Translations under genes and position numbers: made by a program
Shown here: in pieces, positions 26,173 through 32,192 of the stretch
How positions within the stretch are numbered: position 1 is the first letter of the stretch
How the letters are laid out: every line of letters starts with the position of its first letter
Notes under the pieces: model-generated
Database searches by the model: none
What the model saw: only the letters and a program-made list of their open reading frames with translations
What the model was told of the DNA's origin: nothing
Assembly: GCA_902801765.1 (NCBI GenBank)
Contig: CADCJO010000031.1
Coordinates: 1 to 41,555 of the forward strand
Source: an uncultured Eubacteriales bacterium
Lineage (GTDB): Bacteria > Bacillota > Clostridia > Christensenellales > Aristaeellaceae
Direction: 5' to 3'
Length of the DNA stretch: 41,555 bases

Positions 26173-27180
26173 TTACAGCAGCACAATGCCCGCTTTCTCG
26201 CAGGTTGCGTGGGTGGCGGGGTCCCAATAGGAGGACTGCACTTCGCCGATGTGGGCCTTGCCCAGCAGCAGCATGCACATGCGGCTCTGGCCGATACCGC
26301 CGCCGATGGTGAAGGGCAGCTCACCCTTCATCAGCGCCTGGTGGAAGGGCAGCTTGCGCCGTTCTTCCTTGCCAGCTAATTTCAACTGGCGCTTGAGAGA
26401 CGTGGGGGACACGCGGATGCCCATGGAGGAAATCTCAAAGGCGCAGCCCAGCAGCTCGTTCCAGAACATGATGTCGCCGTTCAGCGCCCAGTCGTCGTAG
26501 TCGGGGGCGCGGCCGTCATGGGGCTTGCCGGATTTCAGCTTGCCGCCGATTTGCAGGATGCAGGCGGTTTTGTGCTCCTGCAAATACAGGTTCTCCCGTT
26601 CCTTGGCGGTCTTGTCGGGATACATGTCCTCCAGCTCCTGGGTGGTCACGAAGGAAACGTCACGGCACAGGGCTGTTTTCACCGCGGGATATTCCCACTT
26701 CACCCGGTCGAGGGTGATGCAGATGGCGGTGACGATGCGCTCCATGGTGTCCTTCAATAAATCCATGGTGCGGTCTTTTTCCTCGATCACCTTTTCCCAG
26801 TCCCACTGGTCCACGTACACGGAGTGCAGATTATCCAGGGTTTCGTCCCGGCGGATGGCGTTCATATCGGTATACAGCCCTTCGCCCACAGGAAAATGAT
26901 ACCGGGCCAGGGCGAAGCGCTTCCACTTGGCCAGGGAGTGCACCACCTGGGCTTCCTCGCCGGTTTCCAGCATATCAAAGGACACGGGCCGCTCAACGCC
27001 GTTCAGATCGTCATTCAGGCCGGAAGCCCCGTCCACAAACAAAGGCGCGGATACGCGCTTTAAATGCAGCGCGTGGCTCAGGTTGCTTTCAAAGGTTTTT
27101 TTGATCAGCGCAATGGCTTCCTGGGTTTCATACAGGCTCAGGCTGGACGTATATCCTTTGGGCACGATCACATGGCTCAT
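26173..27180 (-). CDS. asnA: Aspartate-ammonia ligase (asparagine synthetase A)
   Basis: The 335-residue enzyme makes asparagine from aspartate, ammonia and ATP. It belongs to the class II aminoacyl-tRNA-synthetase-like fold. Conserved regions include the N-terminal YxxTQ-type YETQEAIALIKKTFE, RVSAPLFVDGASGLNDDLNG, ALARYHFPVGEGLYTDMNAIRRDE (split in two blocks), HSVYVDQWDWE, and the C-terminal GGIGQSRMCMLLLGKAHIGE. Length agrees with the E. coli enzyme of about 330 residues. The start at 27180 has AAAGGAGGGA; a longer frame to 27219 would begin upstream of the mapped -10 box and is excluded. The gene is monocistronic, with a strong promoter. The nearby T-box leader is on the opposite strand and does not control it. 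Very secure assignment. Confidence 0.97.
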   Translation of the reverse strand: MSHVIVPKGYTSSLSLYETQEAIALIKKTFESNLSHALHLKRVSAPLFVDGASGLNDDLNGVERPVSFDMLETGEEAQVVHSLAKWKRFALARYHFPVGEGLYTDMNAIRRDETLDNLHSVYVDQWDWEKVIEEKDRTMDLLKDTMERIVTAICITLDRVKWEYPAVKTALCRDVSFVTTQELEDMYPDKTAKERENLYLQEHKTACILQIGGKLKSGKPHDGRAPDYDDWALNGDIMFWNELLGCAFEISSMGIRVSPTSLKRQLKLAGKEERRKLPFHQALMKGELPFTIGGGIGQSRMCMLLLGKAHIGEVQSSYWDPATHATCEKAGIVLL

Positions 27181-27209
27181 GCGGATTCCCTCCTTTTTAT
27201 TACCCAAAG

Positions 27210-27238
27210 AGGATAGCAAGAAGCAGCCTGTTTGTCAA
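27210..27238 (-). promoter_or_regulatory. Promoter of asnA
   Basis: On the minus strand TTGACA (27238-27233) and TATCCT (27215-27210) are separated by 17 bases. The predicted start of transcription is about 23 bases upstream of the start codon, which fixes translation at 27180. Confidence 0.8.
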
Positions 27239-27304
27239 TTCCCGGGGCTGTATTTTCGGTGAATTTTATCCATTGTACACGAATTGTTTTTCTTTATTTT
27301 CCCC

Positions 27305-27333
27305 TTGACAGAAACTTGATTCTCCTGTATACT
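27305..27333 (+). promoter_or_regulatory. Consensus promoter of a candidate small RNA
   Basis: TTGACA (27305-27310) and TATACT (27328-27333) are separated by exactly 17 bases. Immediately downstream, at 27343-27358, is GTTAGAAATTACTAAC, symmetric at 14 of 16 positions, which could be a repressor operator or the first hairpin of the RNA. Confidence 0.8.
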
Positions 27334-27339
27334 GATCAT

Positions 27340-27448
27340 GCAGTTAGAAATTACTAACTTCAAGTCATACCCATGAAACCTTCGTTCTCCTCCTTTTCTC
27401 CTCCCCTGAAAGCATGCATCGTGCGGCATCACGGCGCATGCTTTTTTC
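27340..27448 (+). ncRNA. Candidate trans-acting small RNA, about 108 nt, with C/U-rich anti-Shine-Dalgarno region
   Basis: A consensus promoter is followed after about 100 bases by a strong terminator: AAGCATGC (27410-27417) pairs with GCATGCTT (27436-27443), an inner CGTG/CACG extends the stem, and six T follow. Between them is no open frame with a ribosome binding site. The 5' end can form a GTTAG/CTAAC hairpin (27343-27358); bases 27381-27406 are almost all C and U and contain CTCCTCC and TCTCCTCC, complementary to GGAGG-type ribosome binding sites. This layout (5' hairpin, single-stranded CU-rich stretch, terminator) matches Gram-positive regulatory RNAs such as FsrA and RoxS of Bacillus in kind, not in sequence. 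A very short frame starting at 27338 (12 codons) exists but would begin at or before the first transcribed base. Confidence 0.6.
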
Positions 27449-27481
27449 TTCTGTTTTTCCGCTGTTTTTCAATTCCTTGGC

Positions 27482-27510
27482 TTGACAAAACGGTATTCTG
27501 GTGATACACT
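27482..27510 (+). promoter_or_regulatory. Promoter of the T-box leader
   Basis: TTGACA (27482-27487) and TACACT (27505-27510) are separated by 17 bases. Transcription would begin near 27517, just before the stem I sequences of the T-box. Confidence 0.8.
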
Positions 27511-27516
27511 GCTTTC

Positions 27517-27937
27517 AATTCCATACCAAAGGCGATGACGAAGACGGCGGGGAACGCGCCGCATCCAGAGAGCCGGGGCAGCTGAAAACCGGCGGCGGAT
27601 GCTTCCCACCACGCCCATCCCTTCCGAGCCGAAGCGGTGAAACCGGGAAACCCCTCAGTCAGCGTTCATGACATAGTGGGCCCCAAAACCCCTCAGTCAG
27701 CTTCGCTGACAGCTCCCCTAAGAAGGGAGCCAAAGAGAGCCTCCCCTATCAGGGGAGGTGGTGCGAAGCGCCGGAGAGGTTCAACCGGAACTAATCGTCT
27801 TCCGTGATGCCGCGTCAGAGCAGCAGGCTTGGAACACGAGCCTCATGAGCGGCGCAGCAATGCGCAATTTGAGTGGTACCGCGAGCTGAAATTCAGCCCG
27901 TCTCAAAGCAAAAACACTTTGGGGCGGGCTTTTCTTT
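27517..27937 (+). promoter_or_regulatory. T-box leader (tRNA-sensing riboswitch) with terminator
   Basis: GCGATGACGAAGA near 27531 is a stem I start; GCATCC (27561-27566) pairs with GGATGC (27597-27602) around the AGAGAG bulge (27567-27572) and a CCGG-closed terminal loop. GCCGC/GCGGC arms near 27809-27853 resemble stem III. GAGTGGTACCGCG at 27871-27883 is the T-box sequence that binds the tRNA acceptor end. A 13-bp terminator follows (GCCCGTCTCAAAG at 27896, CTTTGGGGCGGGC at 27917-27929, then TTTTCTTT). Uncharged tRNA should favour read-through. The specifier is not certain: ACC followed by A (27608-27611) would mean threonine, but the specifier loop lacks the usual AGTA/GAA pattern. The leader is longer than usual because a dispersed repeat is inserted at about 27647-27785. 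The next gene is the acyl-CoA synthetase fusion at 28229, an unexpected T-box target. Confidence 0.85.
27647..27785. repeat. Dispersed palindromic repeat inserted inside the T-box leader
   Basis: The unit runs from AACCCCTCAGTCAGCTTCG (about 27687) to GGAGAGGTT (27773-27781). It contains GTCAGC/GCTGAC, AGCTCCCCT with AGAAGGGAGC, and CCTCCCCT/AGGGGAGG hairpins. A truncated second copy of its left end (AACCCCTCAGTCAGCG) precedes it at 27648. Similar repeats are common in gut Clostridia. Its inverted ends would let it fold out as a separate arm between stem I and stem III. Confidence 0.75.
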
Positions 27938-27945
27938 GCGGATAA

Positions 27946-28228
27946 CCCGACTCCCAAATACAACAAAGCCTTCTGATAAACCGGTCAGGCAACGGTACAG
28001 AAGGGGGATTGTCAAGGGGAACTCCCCTTGACTGAAATCCGCACCGGCGGCATGTACGCCGGGAGGACAGAAAATTTCAGAAGGGAACGCAGATGACCGG
28101 ATGAAATTTTCTCACCTTGCAGATTTTCTGCCCGTGAACCTTTGGTTCACAAGAAAATCTGTGCGGGGGGGCACGCGGGGGGGTATGCAATACCCGCCCG
28201 CGACGAAATGAAATGGAGGAACAAAAAG
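27946..28228 (+). other. Hairpin-rich 5' leader of the acyl-CoA synthetase gene
   Basis: No gene is seen in these 283 bases. Four inverted repeats follow one another: GTCAAGGGG/CCCCTTGAC (28011-28032), CCGGCG/CGCCGG (28044-28062), AGAAAATTTC/GAAATTTTCT (28069-28112), and a two-part stem CAGATTTTCT-GTGAACC with GGTTCAC-AGAAAATCTG (28120-28161). A G-rich stretch at 28163-28187 comes last. None has a clear T-tract, so their role (RNA stability, processing, or remnants of repeats) is open. Confidence 0.55.
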
Positions 28229-30502
28229 ATGGACGTAGCCCAGGCCCAGCATATCCCCGACCAGGTGCGCGAGGTAGCCGCCCGTATCCGGGAACTGCGC
28301 GAAATCAGCGGGTATTCCGTGGCGGAAATGGCCCGGATGACCGACGTGACTGAGGAAACCTACCAGGCGTATGAAAACGCCCGGATGGACCTGCCCTTTA
28401 CTTTCCTGCACAAGTGCGCTCTGACCTTCAAGGTGGAAATGATCGACCTGCTGGAAGGCCGCAGCGCCATGCTGTCCTCCTACACCATCACCCGCAAGGG
28501 CGCGGGCGAGGTGACGGCCCGGGAGCAGGGCATCGACATCCGAAACCTGGCCCCCATGTTCCGCAAGAAGATTTCCGAGCCTTACTTCGTGCGCTACACC
28601 TACGATCCCACCCTGCAGGACAAGCCCATCCACACCACCACCCACTCCGGCCAGGAATTTGACTATATCCTGTCCGGCGCCATGAAGGTGCAGGTGGGCC
28701 ACAATGTCGAGCTGCTCCGTGAGGGTGACTCCATTTACTACGATTCCTCCACCCCCCACGGCATGATCGCCGCCGAAGGGCGCGACTGCGTGTTCCTGGC
28801 CGTGGTGCTGCCCGGCGAAGAAGTGGAAGAGCGCCAGGTGATGGAAACCATCAAGGCCAGCCAGACGCCCGAGGACGCGCACTACGTCTACGAAAAGTTC
28901 GCCCATCCCATGGAGGACGAAACCGGCGCGCTCAAATCCATTTCCTTTACCAACCTGGACACCTTCAACTTCGCCTTCGACGTGGTGGATGCCCTGGCCG
29001 ACACCAAGCCCGAAGCTCTGGCCATGCTGCACCTGGACGAAAACAGGCAGGAGCGGCGCTTTACCTTCCTGGATATGAAGAAGCAATCCAATCGCGCCGC
29101 CAACTATTTCCGCTCCCTGGGCATCAAGAAGGGCGACAAGGTAATGGTGGTGCTGCGCCGCCAGTATCATTTCTGGCTGAGTATGCTGGCGCTGTGCAAG
29201 ATCGGGGCCATCGCCATCCCGGCCACTGACCAGCTGCTGGCTCACGACTACGAATATCGCTTCGAAAAAGCCCAGGTGGACGTGGTGCTGTGCACCGCTC
29301 ACGGCAAGGCCACCGAGCACGTGGAGGAAGCCCTGCCCAAATGTCCCTCTGTCAAGACCCTCGTCATCTGCGGCGGCAGCCGGGAAGGTTGGCACGACTT
29401 TGACGCCGAATTCGGCCGCTTCTCCTCCCGCTTCCCCCGCACCGAGGACACCGCCTGCGGCAACGAACCCATGGTGATGTTCTTCAGCTCCGGTACCACC
29501 GGCTATCCCAAGCTGGTGGCCCACAGCCACACCTATCCCATGGGCCACTTCATCACCGCCAAATACTGGCACTGCGTGGAACCCGGACGGCTGCACCTGA
29601 CCATCTCCGACACTGGCTGGGGCAAGGCCCTGTGGGGCAAGCTGTACGGCCAGTGGCTGTGCGAAGCGGCGGTGTTCGTGTATGACTTTGACCGCTTCCA
29701 CGCCGAAGAAATCCTGCCGCTCTTTAAGAAGTACGACATTGCCACCTTCTGCGCGCCACCTACCATGCTGCGCATGCTGATCAAGGAGGATCTGGCCAAG
29801 TACGACCTGAGCTCCATCCACCACGCCACGGTCGCCGGCGAAGCCCTGAACCCCGAGGTGTTCTATCAGTTCCAGAAGGCCACCGGGCTTTCCCTCATGG
29901 AGGGCTTCGGCCAGACCGAAACCACCCTGTCCGTGGGCAACCTGGTGGGCATGACGCCCAAAGTGGGCTCCATGGGCAAGCCCTCGCCGCTCTTTGACGT
30001 GGACATTGTGGACAACGAAGGAAAGCCTGTGCCCGTCGGCGAAGTGGGCGAGATCGTCATCCGCCTGGGCGAAGGCAAGCCCGCCTGCGGCCTGTACCTG
30101 GGCTATGTGGGCGTGGAGGATCATCACGAGGACGGGCTTTACCACACCGGCGACACCGCCTGGAAGGACGAGGACGGTTACTACTGGTACGTGGGCCGCC
30201 TGGACGACGTGATCAAATCCTCCGGCTACCGCATCGGACCGTTCGAGATCGAGAGCGTCATCATGGAGCTGCCCTACGTGCTGGAATGCGGCGTCAGCGC
30301 CGCGCCCGATCCCATCCGCGGCCAGGTGGTCAAGGCCAGCATCGTGCTGGTCAAGGGCAAGGAAGGCACCGAGGAGCTCAAGAAAGAGATCCAGAACTAC
30401 GTCAAGCAGCGCACCGCGCCGTATAAATACCCCCGCATCGTGGTCTTCCGGGACGAACTGCCCAAGACCATCAGCGGCAAGATTCAAAGGAATTTGCTGT
30501 AA
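28229..30502 (+). CDS. HTH - cupin - acyl-CoA synthetase (AMP-forming) fusion protein
   Basis: The 757-residue protein joins a regulator-like N-terminus to an enzyme. Residues about 11-76 are an XRE-type helix-turn-helix (RIRELREISGYSVAEMARMT). Residues about 120-195 are a cupin (GQEFDYILSGAMKVQVG to YYDSSTPHGMIA). Residues about 240-757 are an AMP-forming ligase closest in style to medium-chain or aryl acyl-CoA synthetases: SSGTTGYPK at 420-428, GFGQTETT, the YWYVGRLDDVIKSSGYRIGP hinge, and the adenylation lysine K751 in ISGKIQ. It should activate a carboxylic acid to its CoA thioester; the cupin may sense a related ligand and the HTH may bind DNA. Start 28229 has GGAGG at 28215-28219. A T-box leader and a structured 283-base leader lie upstream, and a strong terminator downstream. 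The acid substrate is unknown. Confidence 0.88.
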   Translation: MDVAQAQHIPDQVREVAARIRELREISGYSVAEMARMTDVTEETYQAYENARMDLPFTFLHKCALTFKVEMIDLLEGRSAMLSSYTITRKGAGEVTAREQGIDIRNLAPMFRKKISEPYFVRYTYDPTLQDKPIHTTTHSGQEFDYILSGAMKVQVGHNVELLREGDSIYYDSSTPHGMIAAEGRDCVFLAVVLPGEEVEERQVMETIKASQTPEDAHYVYEKFAHPMEDETGALKSISFTNLDTFNFAFDVVDALADTKPEALAMLHLDENRQERRFTFLDMKKQSNRAANYFRSLGIKKGDKVMVVLRRQYHFWLSMLALCKIGAIAIPATDQLLAHDYEYRFEKAQVDVVLCTAHGKATEHVEEALPKCPSVKTLVICGGSREGWHDFDAEFGRFSSRFPRTEDTACGNEPMVMFFSSGTTGYPKLVAHSHTYPMGHFITAKYWHCVEPGRLHLTISDTGWGKALWGKLYGQWLCEAAVFVYDFDRFHAEEILPLFKKYDIATFCAPPTMLRMLIKEDLAKYDLSSIHHATVAGEALNPEVFYQFQKATGLSLMEGFGQTETTLSVGNLVGMTPKVGSMGKPSPLFDVDIVDNEGKPVPVGEVGEIVIRLGEGKPACGLYLGYVGVEDHHEDGLYHTGDTAWKDEDGYYWYVGRLDDVIKSSGYRIGPFEIESVIMELPYVLECGVSAAPDPIRGQVVKASIVLVKGKEGTEELKKEIQNYVKQRTAPYKYPRIVVFRDELPKTISGKIQRNLL

Positions 30503-30559
30503 AACTGTTCTATCCCAAGACAAACGCATGACTGAACAAACTGTAAACAAGCCCAACCC

Positions 30560-30589
30560 AAAAGGCTTCCCCTCAAGGGGAAGCCTTTT
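30560..30589. terminator. Terminator, perfect 13-bp stem
   Basis: AAAAGGCTTCCCC (30560-30572) and GGGGAAGCCTTTT (30577-30589) form a perfect stem with a 4-base TCAA loop and work on either strand. It ends the acyl-CoA synthetase transcript. Confidence 0.85.
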
Positions 30590-30616
30590 GGCGGTCCCTA
30601 TTAACAATTTGTTCAT

Positions 30617-30712
30617 TATCGCGGAAAGCACATGCTTCCGATCCGGCAAAGGATACTTTTTCTGCTTTGGAAGCCCGTAGTTCGGATACGCGTTTTCTAT
30701 GCCTTCAATCAT
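30617..30712 (-). pseudogene. 5' fragment of a probable phage structural gene
   Basis: On the minus strand an ATG at 30712 has an excellent ribosome binding site (GGAGGTGA, 6 bases away). The first 32 codons include GLPKQKKYPLPDRKHVLSA, which resembles a recurrent segment of phage-encoded capsid or head-maturation proteins of Firmicutes that normally continues for many more residues. Here the similarity stops near 30617, and the frame continues through a terminator and then antisense to the acyl-CoA synthetase gene, so it is a cut-off relic rather than a working gene. The resemblance is from memory of the motif, not from a search. The good ribosome binding site argues that the start region once functioned. 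Confidence 0.5.
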
Positions 30713-30730
30713 GCACTGTCACCTCCGAAA

Positions 30731-30759
30731 TTGACTTTTATTAAAAATTCATCTAAAAT
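30731..30759 (+). promoter_or_regulatory. Promoter of the zinc-ribbon membrane protein gene
   Basis: TTGACT (30731-30736) and TAAAAT (30754-30759) are separated by 17 bases, 30 bases upstream of the start codon at 30790. Confidence 0.65.
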
Positions 30760-30789
30760 GACTCCATCAAAAGCCTGGAGGCGAACCGC

Positions 30790-31068
30790 ATGCGATGCTA
30801 TCGATGCAAACGACATGGAAAACTGGTTACCATGGTGAAATACGGCGACGGAACAGCCAGATGCCCGAAATGCGGAAGAACAATCCATTATGAACCGCGT
30901 AAAAGACGGCGTAACGATTCGGACGGAAACCTTGTGTACACGGCCGTCAGTATGATCTTATTCGGTTTTGCTGCCGCCATAATAAAGCTGTGGCAAATCA
31001 CTTTGCCGCTTTGGGCGATCGCCGGAATCATGATAGCAATTGAGTTTTTAGCCAAGCGTAAAGACTAA
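30790..31068 (+). CDS. Small zinc-ribbon membrane protein
   Basis: The 92-residue product has two CxxC pairs (Cys3/Cys6 and Cys25/Cys28) that form a treble-clef or zinc-ribbon fold, then a basic patch (PRKRRRN, about 36-42), and two hydrophobic segments (about 49-67, YTAVSMILFGFAAAIIKLW, and 69-87, ITLPLWAIAGIMIAIEFLA). It therefore probably sits in the membrane with the zinc ribbon in the cytoplasm. GGAGG at 30777-30781 is 8 bases from the ATG. It has its own promoter. No specific family or function is recognised; proteins of this layout are common and mostly uncharacterised in Firmicutes. Phage-like fragments flank it on the opposite strand, which suggests this whole stretch was once an integration site. 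Confidence 0.75.
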   Translation: MRCYRCKRHGKLVTMVKYGDGTARCPKCGRTIHYEPRKRRRNDSDGNLVYTAVSMILFGFAAAIIKLWQITLPLWAIAGIMIAIEFLAKRKD

Positions 31069-31069
31069 C

Positions 31070-31186
31070 TCACTCAAAGGCATCCTTATTCAGCTTATAC
31101 GCAATAAACGCGTCCATCATAGCCGCGACAGCATCGATTTTTTGGTCATGACGCTTTTTCCACAGCCATGTGTTTATGTATCGCAT
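31070..31186 (-). CDS. Small hypothetical ORF or phage-gene remnant, 38 residues
   Basis: The minus-strand frame encodes MRYINTWLWKKRHDQKIDAV then AAMMDAFIAYKLNKDAFE. Its ATG at 31186 has GGAAAG about 7 bases upstream. The frame is open for 14 more codons upstream before a stop, and that extension reads as protein-like sequence (LDDLSRNERKEL), so the present start may be secondary. The DQKIDAVAAMMDAF stretch recalls the C-terminal tail of phage large terminases, but this is weak similarity judged by eye. It converges tail to tail with the zinc-ribbon gene, with one base between the stop codons. It may be a real small protein, or the last piece of a lost phage gene in line with the fragment at 30617-30712. 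Confidence 0.4.
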   Translation of the reverse strand: MRYINTWLWKKRHDQKIDAVAAMMDAFIAYKLNKDAFE

Positions 31187-31206
31187 GAGTTCTTTCCTTT
31201 CATTTC

Positions 31207-31235
31207 TTGACAGATCATCCAGCTTCTTCTATAAT
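31207..31235 (+). promoter_or_regulatory. Perfect consensus promoter
   Basis: TTGACA (31207-31212) and TATAAT (31230-31235) are separated by exactly 17 bases. Transcription should start near 31242, so in-frame TTG and ATG codons at 31207 and 31234 lie in the promoter and cannot be translation starts of the gene downstream. Confidence 0.9.
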
Positions 31236-31305
31236 GGAACCAAGCCTTGGGGATGGCACCCATCACAAAAAACAGCAGGCGCACACCGCAAAGGGGAGGA
31301 TACCC

Positions 31306-31875
31306 ATCGAAAAAAACGTGATTGTGGTGGATGAAACTGGGAAAGCATACGAATTAACCTGGCTGAAAAGAGCCAACGGTCTTGTGAAAAAAGGCAGGGC
31401 ACGCTGGCTGGATGAACGAACGATCTGTCTTGCGTGTCCGCCGGAACAAACGGAGGATATAACCATGGAAGAAAACAAAGACCGGGCAATCCCTGAGAGC
31501 GGATTGACGTTAGAAAAGCTGCTTGAAAAGATGGACGCCCTGCGGCATGAGATGCAGGATTTGACGCAAACGATTCATGTCGTGGACGCGTTGCCAGAGA
31601 GCGTTGATGCCATGGCACGCGCAAAAGCAATCGGCGATATGTTTGTCGAGCGGGAAAAGACCCTTCGTCAGCAGCTCAGCTTCCTGGAGCGAATCTATGA
31701 CGATCGTTTTTCCACCTCTTCCGAAACGGAAAAAACGGATCGGATTCGCATGATCCTGGATAAAATGAACGATTTAATACCGTGCTTTGATTATTCGGAA
31801 GAAGGCAATGAAGGCAACCTGAACGCGCTCCAGGTAATAACGGCGCTTTATAACGACTTGTTGAAACAGGCATAA
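31306..31875 (+). CDS. Hypothetical coiled-coil protein; start codon position reads ATC
   Basis: The protein of about 189 residues has an N-terminal domain EKNVIVVDETGKAYELTWLK then RANGLVKKGRARWLDERTIC and LACPP, a block I recall from uncharacterised proteins of gut Clostridia that usually begin with Met-Glu-Lys. Residues about 65-150 are rich in Leu, Glu and Lys heptads and should form coiled coil; the C-terminal 40 residues are acidic and helical. A consensus promoter at 31207-31235 and GGGGAGG at 31293-31299 point to initiation 6 bases later, where the codon is ATC. The nearest ordinary alternative is GTG at 31318, 18 bases from the ribosome binding site. Either AUC is used, or the start codon has mutated and expression is low. 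A 22-codon frame from ATG 31253 overlaps this start out of frame and might affect it. Function unknown. Confidence 0.7.
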   Translation: MEKNVIVVDETGKAYELTWLKRANGLVKKGRARWLDERTICLACPPEQTEDITMEENKDRAIPESGLTLEKLLEKMDALRHEMQDLTQTIHVVDALPESVDAMARAKAIGDMFVEREKTLRQQLSFLERIYDDRFSTSSETEKTDRIRMILDKMNDLIPCFDYSEEGNEGNLNALQVITALYNDLLKQA

Positions 31876-31883
31876 CAGCAACG

Positions 31884-31916
31884 CCCCTGCTTCTATGATG
31901 GAAGCAGGGGTATTTT
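31884..31916 (+). terminator. Rho-independent terminator
   Basis: CCCCTGCTTC (31884-31893) pairs with GAAGCAGGGG (31901-31910), followed by TATTTTC. It lies 9 bases after the stop codon of the hypothetical gene. Confidence 0.85.
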
Positions 31917-31967
31917 CATCCTGTGCTTAACAGACCCTCATGAAACAGATTATCAGCCGCCCTTCAT

Positions 31968-32110
31968 TGTCATCCCGAGCGAAGTGGAGCCAGAGGCGAC
32001 ACGGAGCCGAGGGACCTGAGAGCTGGAAATAACGTTGCTTGGCTGCTTATGCCTGTCTCAGGTCCCTCCACTTCGCTGCGGCTCTCGCCTCCGCTTCGGT
32101 CGGGATGACA
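31968..32110. repeat. MITE-like palindromic repeat, GTCATCCCGA family, copy 2
   Basis: The ends are TGTCATCCCGA and TCGGGATGACA; internal arms include GAGGGACCTGAGA with TCTCAGGTCCCTC (near 32009 and 32055). It fills most of the gap 31917-32192 between two convergent genes; no separate terminator of the flavoprotein gene is seen there. Confidence 0.75.
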
Positions 32111-32192
32111 GTGTTGGTTGGTGTTGATAATGTTCCTTGGTCGATATTGTTTCAACTTCGTTGGACAGCATTGCCTGCGAGGGGAAGGTTTT

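Noticed and set aside
27338-27376. 12-codon leader peptide at the start of the candidate small RNA
   Set aside because: Its ATG lies at or before the predicted first transcribed base and has no ribosome binding site.
27181-27500. A T-box or leader riboswitch controlling asnA
   Set aside because: The T-box nearby is on the opposite strand, and the asnA promoter leaves an untranslated leader of only about 23 bases.
28112-30712. 866-codon open frame on the minus strand
   Set aside because: Only its first 32 codons look like protein and are annotated as a fragment. The rest is antisense to the acyl-CoA synthetase gene.
30790-31068. Zinc-ribbon membrane protein as part of a toxin-antitoxin or phage-defence pair
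   Set aside because: No partner gene or diagnostic domain is visible; its neighbours are fragments on the opposite strand.
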